Below, one piece after another: positions 53,801-64,000 of a stretch of 64,000 nucleotides of DNA. The stretch spans positions 3,846,726 through 3,910,725 of the forward strand of contig NC_080181.1 in assembly GCF_950295315.1 (NCBI RefSeq), given 5' to 3'. Source of the DNA: Erinaceus europaeus (Eukaryota; Chordata; Mammalia; Eulipotyphla; Erinaceidae). The position numbers and the translations under genes are program-made. The notes under the pieces are model-generated. The model was not told where the DNA came from and did no database searches. It saw only the letters and a program-made list of their open reading frames with translations. Numbering within the stretch: the first letter of the stretch is position 1; the number at the start of each line of letters is the position of its first letter.

Positions 53801-54163
53801 CCAAAACGAAACACTTCTCCAAACATTTTTGCAAGCCCACATGGATTTTCATGACAATTTGCAGTTGGAACAGCAAATACTCCCAAGAAAAAAAGTTAGC
53901 AAATGAAAGACCTGAAATCTGTGAAGGACTGACTAAAGTGTACTAGGCAGTGGTGAGAGTCATGTTGCCAGTCTGGGACCTAATGATTATATAGAGTACT
54001 ATCAAAGGGGATTGGACGAACAGTCATTTGAAGTAGAATTTATTAGACAAACCATGTTCAGGAGTGTAGAGAGGTATTTAGAGCCTAGGTAGTAAGTGGT
54101 TCTGAAGTATAGATTTAACCTAAGGACTGTAATGAGCTACTAAAGGGTTTTATTTCATTTTAT

Positions 54164-54297
54164 TTTAATGGTTAATTTTTATTGATATGAGAGAGAGAAA
54201 ACCAGAGCATCATTCTGACACATGTGGTACTAAGATAAAAGCAAGGGCCTCATGCCTGCAAATCTTGTGTTCTACTGCTTCACAGCTTCTCAAGTCT
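54164..54297 (-). mobile_element. SINE-D
   Basis: Plus strand TTAATTTTTATTGATATGAG, CAGAGCATCATTCTGACACA, CCTCATGCCTGCAAATC and GTTCTACTGCTTCACAGCTT. Confidence 0.62.
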
Positions 54298-55383
54298 GTC
54301 TCTACTAATGGGTTGCAAACGGGAAATACTGGGTCTTTGGAAATGTCATGACACATTCCTGTCATTTTAGAAATATGACATCATGACTTTTACAAGCACC
54401 CTATAGTTCTATGTTTTGGTATGTGTTTATTAAGACTTCTTAGGGACTCTAAAACTATGTCTCAGTGAGCATGAGGTAGAGAGATCATTTAAAAGGTGCT
54501 TAATTAATGACAGCTGCTTGAAAAAGATGACAAAGATGCAGAGAAAAACTGAGAGAAATTAAGGATTTAAAATTACCTTATTGGAGCCTGAATTGTGGAT
54601 TGCAAGGAAAATGTATTTGTCACTGGATATTATGGAGAATTTAAATGATGTCAGGATGTGGAATTCAGGAATACAAGTTGAATGAATGATGGCTCCTCCC
54701 TTTATTTAAGTCGTAAGGGTAACATGAAAGAAAGAAATATCAGTTTTGAGTGTCAGTAATTTTGGAAAATACAATTAAAAATTAACTAGAAAGAATACCT
54801 AGGAAGTAGTTACCTTATTAAGTGATACTAGTTTGAACTAAGGTAAATAAATTAAAAGGATAGCTTTGATTAAAGTGATATTATAAGAAGGAAAATAAGT
54901 GAATTAATCTCTTCAGAATTTTTTTCCTGTCCTGATTAAGTGCTGGTTACTGTGTTCAGACACAGTAGATGAACATAAAACCATTTGCTGTATATTCTAA
55001 TTGAGTTTACAATCTAGTATATAACAGAGCTATTAAATGTGTGTGTGCACTTATGATGTATTTCTTAGAAAAGCGGTTTTATTAAAGATTTTCATGAAAC
55101 TTGAAAAGATTTCAGTAACTTAAATATGGAAATAAGTTAGATATTTAGAGTGGGATATAGACTCAAAATTGTTTTAAATCTTCTGTTTTATCTAACTTTG
55201 TCTCTCTCATTGTCTCACATAAAAAATAGATAAATCTTAACAAAATAAGAAAAAAATATTTTTAAAAACAGAGTAGTTATTGTCTAGGTAAATATATGAC
55301 TTAAGACAACAGTATGAAAAATCTAGGAAAATGTAATGGAAATTACTTAAGTAATTATGTTGACAGTAAAATGAATAGCTATG
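54298..55383. other. Unique AT-rich DNA
   Basis: No repeat or gene is recognised. Confidence 0.45.
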
Positions 55384-55431
55384 TGGTCCGGGAGGTGGCG
55401 CAGTGGATAAGACTTTGGACTCTCAAGTCTT
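55384..55431 (+). mobile_element. SINE-D head only
   Basis: GGTCCGGGAGGTGGCGCAGT, GGATAAGACTTTGGACTCTC, AAG: a near-consensus SINE-D 5' end with no B box, body or tail after it. Confidence 0.65.
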
Positions 55432-56029
55432 CTCTTAAAAGAATGAGATTATAATTGTGTCACTGTTACTTGGTGAATGTCAGACTTAACATACTGTAAA
55501 GAAACCCAGTACTACTGCATCCTCTACCCATCTGCTTGTTCTAGGGTGCAACTTGTGACTGTCACATACTGCCAGCTACTTCATAGCTGAAGCATCAGAT
55601 TGATTTGGAGATAGAGAGTGCAGGGGGATGGACAGAATTTTCGAATGGAAAGTGCATTAGGAGAATGGATGAGGAATCACTTTCAGTGAACTTCATTAAA
55701 CTTTTTTTTAAGTCTAATATTCCAAGCTAATGCATTATATAGTGAGCATAGAGTACCTGAGACAGAATCAATCTTCTGTAGCTGTGAAGTGAGGGGAAAA
55801 AGGATTTAATGTCTATTATGGTGTTTGATTTATAGGATTTATTTGAGAAGCAGGCCTGTAGTATCTGAAATGAGAAATTTGAACTTATTGGTGACAATAC
55901 AGATTATTATAGATAAATCTCACTACTTATAGGGTAATCAAGGAAATAATTTTGTATTTAAAGTATTCAGAATTTGCTCTTAGGTCGCTGCATTCTTTAG
56001 ATATTAATTAGTTCATTTGTTTGTTTTGT
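55432..56029. other. Unique DNA
   Basis: Nothing recognised. Confidence 0.45.
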
Positions 56030-56225
56030 CTGCACTGAGGCTTGACTGCTCACAGCCATCTTTTTCATATAGAGAGACAGAAAATGAGGAAGAGAGTCAT
56101 AGCATAGAAACCTCCCCACTCTCACCCCCCCAAGTTTTGTAGACCATTGACATCCCAGTGACTAGAATCTGAGTTGCATAGGGCAAAGCAGGCCCCTTCC
56201 AGGTTAAACTTACTTGCTGGTCCTT
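56030..56225 (-). mobile_element. Old tRNA-derived SINE, probable
   Basis: GACTGCTCACAGCCATCTTT, ATAGAGAGACAGAAAATGAG, CTAGAATCTGAGTTGCATAG and CCAGGTTAAACTTACTTGCT have the layout of a minus-strand SINE, strongly diverged. Confidence 0.45.
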
Positions 56226-56867
56226 AGTAAATCATGGATTAACAGATTTAATTCTGTGATATAACACTCCTTATGGACTTTGACTCCTAACTCTCATCCT
56301 AATACTATCCCAAGCCTAATAAAGCAAAAGTGCATGCATACTTGTGAAAAGGCTTCTAGATACATGAGCATCATCAGAGCCTGGGGACTTTGTGCAGGAT
56401 ACAAGAAAGAAACAATAACAACAAGGAATCCACTTCATGCACTATATGACATCTCAGTCCTCAATAATTAGGACCACAAGTAGGAAAATAAAAAAGGAGG
56501 GAAAAAGAGAGCTAGTTTAAGAAATAAAGGTTTTCTTTCCAAAATGCTTCTACAGTGAAGTGAAGTTTGCCACCTAGACACATGATTATGAAGTTCGGTG
56601 CTCCAAATACAGCACAGAAAGCTTTGGGGGAAGGCCACGCAGAACCACAAATACTAGATCTAAGAATGCCACTATAATTTTTAACAGAAAAAAAAATAAA
56701 ATCACCATTAAAAATCTGAGGAAATTTAATTTCAAGATTAAAATTCTATATTTAACCACACGGATCTTCAAGTGTGAGGAGAGTAAAGACATTGTCTGAC
56801 AGAGTAGTATTGTCAGAAATACTGTAGGTTGAACAAATATATTCATTCTCCTTCACAATTACAGGAT
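56226..56867. other. Unique DNA
   Basis: Nothing recognised. Confidence 0.45.
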
Positions 56868-56879
56868 ATCTACATTTTT

Positions 56880-57163
56880 TCCTTTGTATTTATTTTTTTA
56901 ATTTTCCTTTTTGTTGCCCTTGTTTTTTATTGTTGTTGTAGTTATTGATGTCTTTGTTGTTAAATGGGGCAGAGAGAAATGGAGAGAGGAGGGGAAGACA
57001 TAGAAGGGGAGAGAAAGATAGACACCTGCAGACCTGCTTCACTGCCTGTGAAGCGACTCCCCTGCAGGTGGGGAGCCGGGGGTTTGAACCAGGATCCTTG
57101 TGTGGGTCCTTGTGCTTCGCGCCACATGCACTTAACCCTCTGCGCTACCGCCTGACTGCTGAA
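56880..57163 (-). mobile_element. SINE-A, short form, 12-bp TSD
   Basis: Tail TTGTATTTATTTTTTTAATT, body, GGTTTGAACCAGGATCCTTG, head to CTGACTGCTGAA. TSD ATCTACAYTTTT (56868-56879, 57164-57175), one mismatch. Confidence 0.94.
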
Positions 57164-57297
57164 ATCTACACTTTTAACTTTTCCTTTCAGTTTAATAAAG
57201 ACAAATAATTGGGAGCTGTCCCGTTGAATGTGCTGGCACTCATGCACATGACCCTTCATTGTCTGGATATAAAATCACTATATTAACAAATATAGTA

Positions 57298-57448
57298 GGG
57301 GCCGGGTGGTGGTGTACCTGGTTGGGTACACATGCTGCATTGTGCAAGGGCCCAGGTTCAAGCCCCTCTCTCTGTTTCTCTTCCCCTCTGTCTCTCTCTT
57401 CCTCTCAGTTTCTGGCTGTCTCTATCCAATGAATAAATAAAGGTAACT
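57298..57448 (+). mobile_element. SINE-B with internal deletion
   Basis: Head GGGGCCGGGTGGTGGTGTAC and B box CAGGTTCAAGCCCCT run straight into CTCTGTTTCTCTTCCCC, omitting the usual GTCCCCACCTGCAGGGGG to TGCAGGTGTC segment. Ends CTCTATCCAATGAATAAATA. Confidence 0.87.
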
Positions 57449-57860
57449 AGCAAATTTTTTAAAACTCAGAATGGTCTTATGTGACCACCCAAACCCTCTC
57501 TTCCACTGTACAATGGCTTTGGAGACTGTGACTTCTGTGGCATAGATAGAGGGGGTCCTTTAAATACTGGAACAGAGCCTTGAAGCTTCCCTTTAGGCCA
57601 TAAGTGAGTGTAGGAGCAATTAACTTTTATTATAAGGTCACAGGTTTATGCTTTACTTCAGAGTAACCTAGCCTAATCTAGTCCAAAACTTTTGTTTTCC
57701 TTTGATATATTTCTAAGGAGACAATATATGAAGGAAGGAATTATACTGAAATAAATGAAAAAAGGCTATACCAAGGGGAAAAAATAACATGTCATGAAAA
57801 AAAAAGTTCAAACATATCAGAAAAAAAAGTGACAATCCAGAGTGATAATAATTAGAAAGA
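57449..57860. other. Unique DNA
   Basis: Nothing recognised. Confidence 0.45.
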
Positions 57861-57988
57861 TTACTTACTTGAGTAGTAATGTGTGCCATGTGGGCCATGC
57901 AGCTTCCAGCCTGGCCCCCACCATAATGGAGGAATCCTTGGTGCTGTGGTCCTGTTTTTATGCTCTGTGTTTGTTTCTATAAAAAAAA
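57861..57988 (+). mobile_element. SINE fragment, SINE-D-like
   Basis: GTAGTAATGTGTGCCATGTG, GGCCATGCAGCTTCCAGCC and GGTGCTGTGGTCCTGTTTTT followed by A run. Tentative. Confidence 0.4.
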
Positions 57989-58047
57989 GATGGATGGATG
58001 GATGGATGGATGGATGGATGGATGGATGGATGGATGGATGGATGGAT
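57989..58047. repeat. (GATG)n microsatellite
   Basis: About 14 perfect GATG units following an A-rich tail. Confidence 0.95.
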
Positions 58048-58267
58048 TAAAATTAGACATACATAGGATGAAGCTTATGGAGTAATACAGGCCATGATGT
58101 TTAAATTCAAAAAGTGTTGAAACTCAGGTGTTAAATATGTTTAGTGCATGTGTTCATTACCTATGGATGGGATTCCTCCTGTAGTCTAAGTTGTTGTAAT
58201 GTGCATTGCTCTTTTCTTTCCCTTGTGAACATTTTCAGCATATTTTCTCTTTCTCAGGCTGTAGCAT

Positions 58268-58547
58268 TTTTTTTTTTAATTACCACTAACTAGGGTTGTC
58301 AATGGAGCTTGATGAATCCACCACTCCCAGCAGCTATTCTCCCCCTGCTTGGTTTTTCTTTCTTTTTTTGATAGAAAAGAGAGAAATTGAGAGAAAAGGG
58401 TGAGGGAATACAGTTGAAAAGAGAGAGACATCTGCAGCGCTGCTTCTCTTCTTGGAAGCTTCCCCCAGCAGCTGGAACCTAGAGCTTGAATCTGGGTCCC
58501 TATGCATGGCAATGTTTATTCTCAACAGAGTGTGCTAACACCTGGCC
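58268..58547 (-). mobile_element. SINE-A/B-type, long form
   Basis: T run, ACTAGGGTTGTCAATGGAGC, TGATGAATCCACCACTCCCA, GAAAAGAGAGAAATTGAGAG, GAGCTTGAATCTGGGTCCCT and GTGCTAACACCTGGCCTC. Confidence 0.78.
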
Positions 58548-59609
58548 TCATACTTCTTTTTTAAAGAGACTTCTAATAAAAAATTTAGTCTCTTAACCAT
58601 GGCTTTCTTTTGCCTATGTATTATTTTTTGTAAGAAAAAAAAACAAACTTCATAAATGTAAATTATACCACAGTGAAATAGCTATCTGACTACTGTAGAA
58701 GTGTGACTCTTGTGGGGAAATGAGTTAGTGACTTATCTGCAGTGTCCACAGATATATTGTGTCCTCATTTATATAGTTTCAATATCCATGCCAAATCTAT
58801 ATTCTAGTAATAGTAAAGATATCTAACTAAATATTGGTAGAGGTTTTGAAATCTTGCTTCAATTTCAGTATTGTAACTTACAATCATATTTTCTGTTCTA
58901 TAGTAAGGGACCAAGAAATAACTACAGTACAGAAAGAACTTGGACATATTCTTTTTTCTTTAATCTACCCTACCATCCACCCTCTCTCCCTTTTCTGCCC
59001 CTCTTTATCTTTTTTTTTTTTTTTCTTTTTTTCTGTAGCCTGGCCCAACTTTTTTCTCCTATGCTCACCTTAACCTAAGAGTACCTTGAAATATATTTGT
59101 GAATGTTCACACATACTCATGCTGAATTCCTTGAAAAGAGATGGTCAGTGAAAATGCTTGATAAGGCATGCTTGTAGATTAAAGTGAAAAGCTGCCATTC
59201 TAGAAAGAGGGGCGTCTAGTACTGTTTCAGTAACTCCCTGTCCTGATTTGAGCCCACTTATCCCTCACGGGCAGCAGCTTTTTAATTTTATAAAATAAGA
59301 ATATTGCAAGCAATTTCTATTATGCTCAAAGCAGAATATGATACTCCTCAAATGCATGTGCTGATTAAGAATTCAGGAACACAGAGTCCAAAGAATGCTG
59401 AATATGATTGTACCAGTTAAGGCTCGATGTTTCCTTAATTCTTTCAGCAGTTCCAGGTGTCTGCTGTAATGTGAAGGGATGGTGGAAACCTGTTTCCTGT
59501 AATTAGTAATGAGAGTATCTAATTTTTACTATTATGTTTTACAATGTTATATTTTTTTGAGTACACACTTTATTTCTACTATTATTTATTTGCATTTTAG
59601 TGAGCAGAG
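58548..59609. other. Unique DNA
   Basis: No repeat or gene is recognised; T-rich run near 59009-59032. Confidence 0.45.
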
Positions 59610-59944
59610 CAATTTTTTACTAGTGATTTAATAAATAATGATCATCAAGATTGTGGGATAAGAGGGGTACAATTCCATACAGTTCCACCACCGCTAACGT
59701 GCCATATCCCATCTCCTCCATTGGAAGCTTCCCTATTCTTTATCCCTCTGGGAATGTGGACCAAAGTGTCTATGGGGTGCAGAGGGTCGGAGGTCTGGCT
59801 TCTGTAATTATTTCTCCACGGAACATGGATGTTGACTGGATGATCCGTAACCTTTCCCAAGTGGGGTAGGGCTCTGGGGATATGTATGGGGTTCCAGGAC
59901 ACATTGGTGAGGTCATCTGCCCAGGGAAGATAGGTTTGCACATT
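59610..59944 (-). mobile_element. Family U, 3' part
   Basis: TTTTTTACTAGTGATTTAAT, GGGGTACAATTCCATACAGT, GGTGCAGAGGGTCGGAGGTC, ACATTGGTGAGGTCATCTGC. Stops at GATAGGTTTGCACATTTCC where family V sequence starts. Confidence 0.83.
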
Positions 59945-60055
59945 TCCATTCAACCCCTACTAGGCCCTCCTCTGCCATCCTGTTCTGGCACCTGAACCCT
60001 CCCCCCACCCATTTTCTTTTACTTTGTTGCAATACAACTCCAGTCATAATCTTTG
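59945..60055 (-). mobile_element. Family V internal fragment abutting family U
   Basis: CAACCCCTACTAGGCCCTCC, CTGGCACCTGAACCCTCCC, CCCATTTTCTTTTACTTTG, GCAATACAACTCCAGTC matches the middle of the L1-type 3' end seen at 7985-8095, without its terminal part. Confidence 0.65.
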
Positions 60056-60779
60056 AATTTTTAAGCTAAGGAAAACTGTTAGTATGGATTTATTATTCTT
60101 TGAACATTTGGCATTTAAGTGCTAGATATTCTTCACACAATTCTCTCCTAATGAAGGACACTTAGGTACCCCATTTCTACAGTAGCCAAGCCAATATGCC
60201 ACTGAGTATTCTCAGGTATACTAAGTTATGGACCTATGCATCACTTCCACACCAGTTTGTTCAGATCCTTCTGTGTCATACACACAACTGATTAGCCTTA
60301 TTCTTTTTATTCAAAGTTGACTTAATTATTCACAGAAGTTGCTTCTTCCTTGTAATGTTAGGACATGTATGTCAGGTTCTCCCATTGTTGAGCCAAATAT
60401 TAAAGTTGTGGTTGCAATGAATTTATTAACTTCTGGATGGGTGGTGTTTTTTATTTTAGTTCATTTCAAACCAGAAGGAAGTCCTCTCAATAGAGTGTAC
60501 TCATTGCATCTGTATTTCTGAGGGGTTCATGCCTAGCATCACATGGGAGCACCATAACACTGGGAGAAACTCCACTGCTGTGGCTGCAGCTCCAGGGCTG
60601 TGGTTTCTCTCCTCTTTCTTTGAAGTGAATCAAATACTTGACCTGGGCTGGTAAACGTTGCATGAGCAAGGATATGGCACCAGATTTCAAAGTGAAAAAA
60701 GTAATTTAAGACTGCTTATATTAAAAATTAATTAGCAGATCATACCTTTTTTGACGTTTGGCCTTTAGCAAAATACTTC
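60056..60779. other. Mostly unassigned DNA; possible SINE remnant at 60515-60690
   Basis: GGGGTTCATGCCTAGCATCA, GGGAGCACCATAACACTGGG and GCTGTGGTTTCTCTCCTCTT have SINE-D-like order but are badly decayed. Confidence 0.4.
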
Positions 60780-60791
60780 CCTCTTGCTTTT

Positions 60792-61152
60792 TTTTTTTAA
60801 AGGGGAAATGTGATTTTTATTTTTTTTTAATTTTTTATTTAAGAAAGGATTAATGAACAAAACCATAAGGTAGGAGGGGTACAACTCCACACAATTCCCA
60901 CCACCCAATCTCCATAACCCACCCCCTCCCATGATAGCTTTCCCATTCTCTAGCCCTCTGGGAGCATGGACCCAGGGTCATTGAGGGTTGCAGAAGGTAG
61001 AAGGTCTGGCTGCTGTAATTGCTTCCCCGCTGAACATGGGCGTTGACTGGCCGGTCCATACTCCCAGTCTGCCTCTCTCTTTCCCTAGTAGGGTGGGTCT
61101 CTGGGGAAGCGGAGCTCCAGGACACATTGGTGGGGTCTTCAATCCAGGGAAG
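60792..61152 (-). mobile_element. Family U, young copy with perfect 12-bp TSD
   Basis: TSD CCTCTTGCTTTT (60780-60791, 61153-61164). 5' truncated at GTCTTCAATCCAGGGAAG. Nearly identical to the 15385 and 45949 copies in shared parts (GGGAAGCGGAGCTCCAGGAC). On the minus strand the tail has two A runs separated by about 20 non-A-rich bases (60799-60819), a possible 3' transduction. Confidence 0.94.
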
Positions 61153-61164
61153 CCTCTTGCTTTT

Positions 61165-62987
61165 ATGCCTTTAAAAAACAGACAACTAATTTTGTCTATG
61201 AAAAAAAGTATATATTCCTATAGACTCAGGTATTTTATGTAGTTTAATAGAATTCAAATTTTCCTCATTAAAAGATTTATGTTTGCTAGTAATGTTCTAA
61301 GTGTAAAGTTAGTATGGATGTTACATATCTGGATAATTCAATTAAATACATAAACAATTAAATAGCAGTAAGGCAAAAATAATATGGTCTGCATTTTATG
61401 TCACTGAGAACTGATAATTCTAAACAGTTTCAATAAAAACACATAATTAAAATCACCAATTCCTTTTTTTTACTTCCTCTTTTTGTGCTATATGTTCTTA
61501 GATTTTTTTTAATTTGAATTGCTCTTCATAGGTAATTTATGTAAGGAAAATGTTATTGCCTTTATTACTGCTAATAGCATCAGTTATATTATAATTGCTT
61601 CAGGTACTCCCTATAAATTTATTGAAGGTTGTGAGACCATTATGTATGGGTCATTGGACATGCTGTCATTACTAATCAACAATTATTTCATTTCCCTTTT
61701 CCCAATTAACTATGTATTCTCTACAGGATCTTTTATAAATGTTTCTTTCAAGCTCCCATTCTGCTCACTGCTAGGAACCCTTAAGGAACTCAGAAGTCTA
61801 CAATTTCAATGAAGTCTCATCATTCCATTACTTGTCTGTGTTTTAATCCATATGCTCTTATTTTTTCCTATCTAGTTAAAATTATGTCCTAACCCATTCC
61901 ACTATAATTGTACATTTGTGCTCTAGCCTACTCACCTAGATTCTTTATGCAGTTACTCAATAATAAGTGAGGGTAAAAAGGAAAGATCTTTAACTTATTT
62001 CATTTTATTTCTCAATTTATTTTCCTAGGATAAAAATGGAAAGCATCTTTAGATTACTGCTTTATAATACATATATGTGGTTATGTATCTTATCTGTATC
62101 AGACATAAATAAATGGCTCTTAAGCTCCTTGATCACTGCGGCTTCCCAAGTTCCTTATGAGAAAGAGAAAATTCAAATTATAGATATTAAACTGAAGAGA
62201 ATCCACAGTATACAAGCCCAACCCTGGAGACATGCTAAAATTTTTCATTTAAAACTGAAATATGAAAGGGGAATCAAGGGACCATTTGGTTTTTATCATT
62301 ATGATTAAATCCTAATTAAGTTTACAATTGGATCTTCTAAAATACTTTTGCAAATATGCAGTATATGACAGAATTTGAAACAAGTAAAAGGTTGGGTCAA
62401 AATGATGTTTTGCTCTTAAGTTTCTGTGAGTCATCCCAGGAAGAGCAGTCCTTGACACTTGGAGATGTGGGTCTGAAATAATAGGTATGCATATCTTCCA
62501 CATATGCTGTAATCACAGAGAATTTCAACTCTCATTTTATAACTCTTGAGATTATATATTTTAGAACCACAACAAGAAATGTATTTTATATATGTAATAA
62601 TGTTGCTAACAAAAATATAATAAATACATAATAAATCACAGCCTCTACCTGCAATAAAAAGTAACATGATAACTCACTACGTTATTTTATACCTCTATAA
62701 AATACCCATCTGTTTCCAAAATAAAAAATGTCTTCCAAGCCCTATCAAACCACATAAGCAATTTGCATATCCTGAATTTGGAGTCACAGGTGTATCTTAA
62801 TTCTGCTAGAAATAAAGTTCCTCTTTATTTTGATGTGTTTTCTGTTGAGATTGTTTGTCTACCTCCTGCCTTTGCTTAACTAGGTACTCCATATCCTTCT
62901 GTTTTCACTTTTGTGTGGAGCTTCTTCCATGGTCTGAATTAGTGATTTTAGTAATGAGAAGGCTAATAGGTTAAGAATGCAGACAGT
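61165..62987. other. Repeat-poor unique DNA
   Basis: No repeat family is recognised across 1.8 kb. Two frames of 97 and 90 codons (61519-61812, 62036-62308) have no recognisable similarity or codon structure. Confidence 0.5.
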
Positions 62988-63203
62988 ATGGCAGGGTGGT
63001 GGTTCACCTGGTAGATCAAACATGTTACCATGTTCAAAGACCCGAGTTCAAGCCCCTGGTCCCCATCTGCAGGGGGGTAGCTTTTTGAGTGGGGGGGCCA
63101 GGAATGCATTTCTTTGTCTCTCTCCCTTTCCATCTCCCCCTCCCCTTTTAATTTCTGACTTTCTCTATCCAACAGATAAATAAAGATAATTTAAAAAATT
63201 TAA
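62988..63203 (+). mobile_element. SINE-B
   Basis: ATGGCAGGGTGGTGGTTCAC, CGAGTTCAAGCCCCTGGTCC, CATCTGCAGGGGGGTAGCTT, CTATCCAACAGATAAATAAA. Confidence 0.87.
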
Positions 63204-63954
63204 AATCACTAAGTGATATTCATTTACTGAAAGAAGAAAACATTTTACAAAAATGTTTCAAATGTCTGTATATAAATACATAACTGAAAACACATAGAAA
63301 TATTTAAATGACTTGCGTATTTGTAGATATGCACTTCTAAAAGCAGTTTTGAAATTAATCTGAAAAGGCTATGTACTATGCTATTCTGACTACAATATTC
63401 TAAAAAAAAAAAAAAAGGAAAAATCATGGAGATAGTAAAAAAGGAATCACTGTTATCAGAGATTAAGTGGTACAAGAGTTGAATAGGCAGAGATCAGAGG
63501 AGTTTTCATGATAAAATTCTCCTCCATGATATCATAATAAGAAGTTCATGTCCATTACACACATTTGTAAAAAATCCATAGATTGAACAGCACCAAGAGT
63601 CAGCCACAAAACTAGGATGTGGACTTTGAGTGATAATGATATATCAATATAGGTTCTGTAGTAAGAAATTTACCACTGTGATAGTGATAGTGGTGTGCCT
63701 CATTCCAGGGAAGGTTTTCCCATGCATGTATCATATGGCTACAGACAGCAGTCAAAATGCTTATATGATGCCATGATCTTATCAGTCAGTGAATGTTGGA
63801 TAATTGTAGATAGGAAGCAAGTATTCACTCATGTCTTGGAAGCCTGGAAAAAGTCTTTGGAAGAATGAATGCCATTGTTTGCCAGAAAACATCAAGAACA
63901 TTTCTTCTCTGTGCTAGATTTTCTTTCAGTGTCCCTGATATATTTATTTACTTA
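63204..63954. other. Unique DNA
   Basis: Nothing recognised apart from an A run at 63402-63416. Confidence 0.45.
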
Positions 63955-64000
63955 CTTTTTGTTTTTAACCAAAGTACTGCTCAATTCTAGCTTATAGTGA
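63955..64000 (-). mobile_element. SINE-C, cut by window end
   Basis: TTTTTAACCAAAGTACTGCT, CAATTCTAGCTTATAGTGA is the 3' end of a minus-strand SINE-C; the remainder lies outside the window. Confidence 0.75.

Noticed and set aside
57989..58047. CRISPR-like regular array
   Set aside because: It is a 4-base microsatellite with no spacers; the host is a mammal. The same holds for the 2951 and 18667 arrays.
61519..62308. Frames of 97 and 90 codons in unique DNA
   Set aside because: No recognisable domain, no splice or promoter context, and the length is expected by chance in both strands of 64 kb.

Overview
The window reads as non-coding nuclear DNA from a mammal, most likely a hedgehog (Erinaceidae, probably Erinaceus). 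The evidence is the dense population of tRNA-derived SINEs whose heads (A box in a TGGTGCAGTGGG context, B box near GGTTCGAGCCC), TGCAGGTGTCT bodies and CAACAA-rich or AATAAA-bearing tails match, from memory, the SINEs of erinaceid hedgehogs. Old L1 fragments and two retroviral-type solo LTRs also fit a mammal. The sequence is AT-rich, has no CpG island that I can see, and I recognise no protein-coding gene, exon, rRNA or functional tRNA gene. It is intergenic DNA or the inside of a large intron; I cannot name the locus.

Family labels used here are mine. SINE-A: tRNA head plus CAACAA-rich tail, in a short form ending near AATAAATAAATA and a long form with about 70 extra 3' bases (GGCCTCCAGGAGCAG to CCCTGGAGG). 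SINE-B: tRNA head reading CACCTGGTTAA, body with a CTGTCTCTATCCAATAAATA tail. SINE-C: A box in ATAATGGTTATGC, B box in GGTTCAATCCC, end GAGCAGTGCTCTGG. SINE-D: head GGAGGTGGCGCAGTGGATAA. Family U: a poly(A)-ended, 5'-truncated retroelement that looks like the long 3' UTR of a hedgehog LINE-1 lineage. Family V: a different L1-type 3' end.

Layout. 1-11.3 kb: SINE-rich, one old L1 end, two pyrimidine tracts, one family V end. 11.3-13.4 kb: repeat-poor, best candidate conserved non-coding block. 13.4-17.8 kb: nested SINE and family U copies, CAG microsatellite. 17.9-21.3 kb: repeat-poor with a Z-DNA-like tract, an AT-rich TAATTA-motif block and a long homopurine tract. 21.4-31 kb: family U, young SINE-A copies with clear target-site duplications (TSDs), a 700-bp solo LTR that split a SINE. 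31-35 kb: L1 fragments including part of the ORF2 reverse transcriptase region. 35-46.4 kb: a dispersed 138-bp duplication, a family U copy carrying a 397-bp solo LTR, further family U copies, and a compact chimeric family U element that looks like the retrocopy of a spliced L1-type transcript. 46.4-64 kb: scattered SINEs in mostly unique AT-rich DNA.

There are no genes to assemble into a pathway. The biology here is retrotransposition: an L1-type machinery mobilising SINEs A-D and family U in successive nested layers. The most notable objects are the spliced-looking element at 45.95-46.40 kb, the two solo LTRs, the 138-bp duplication, and candidate conserved regulatory blocks near 12.1, 18.2 and 48.7 kb.
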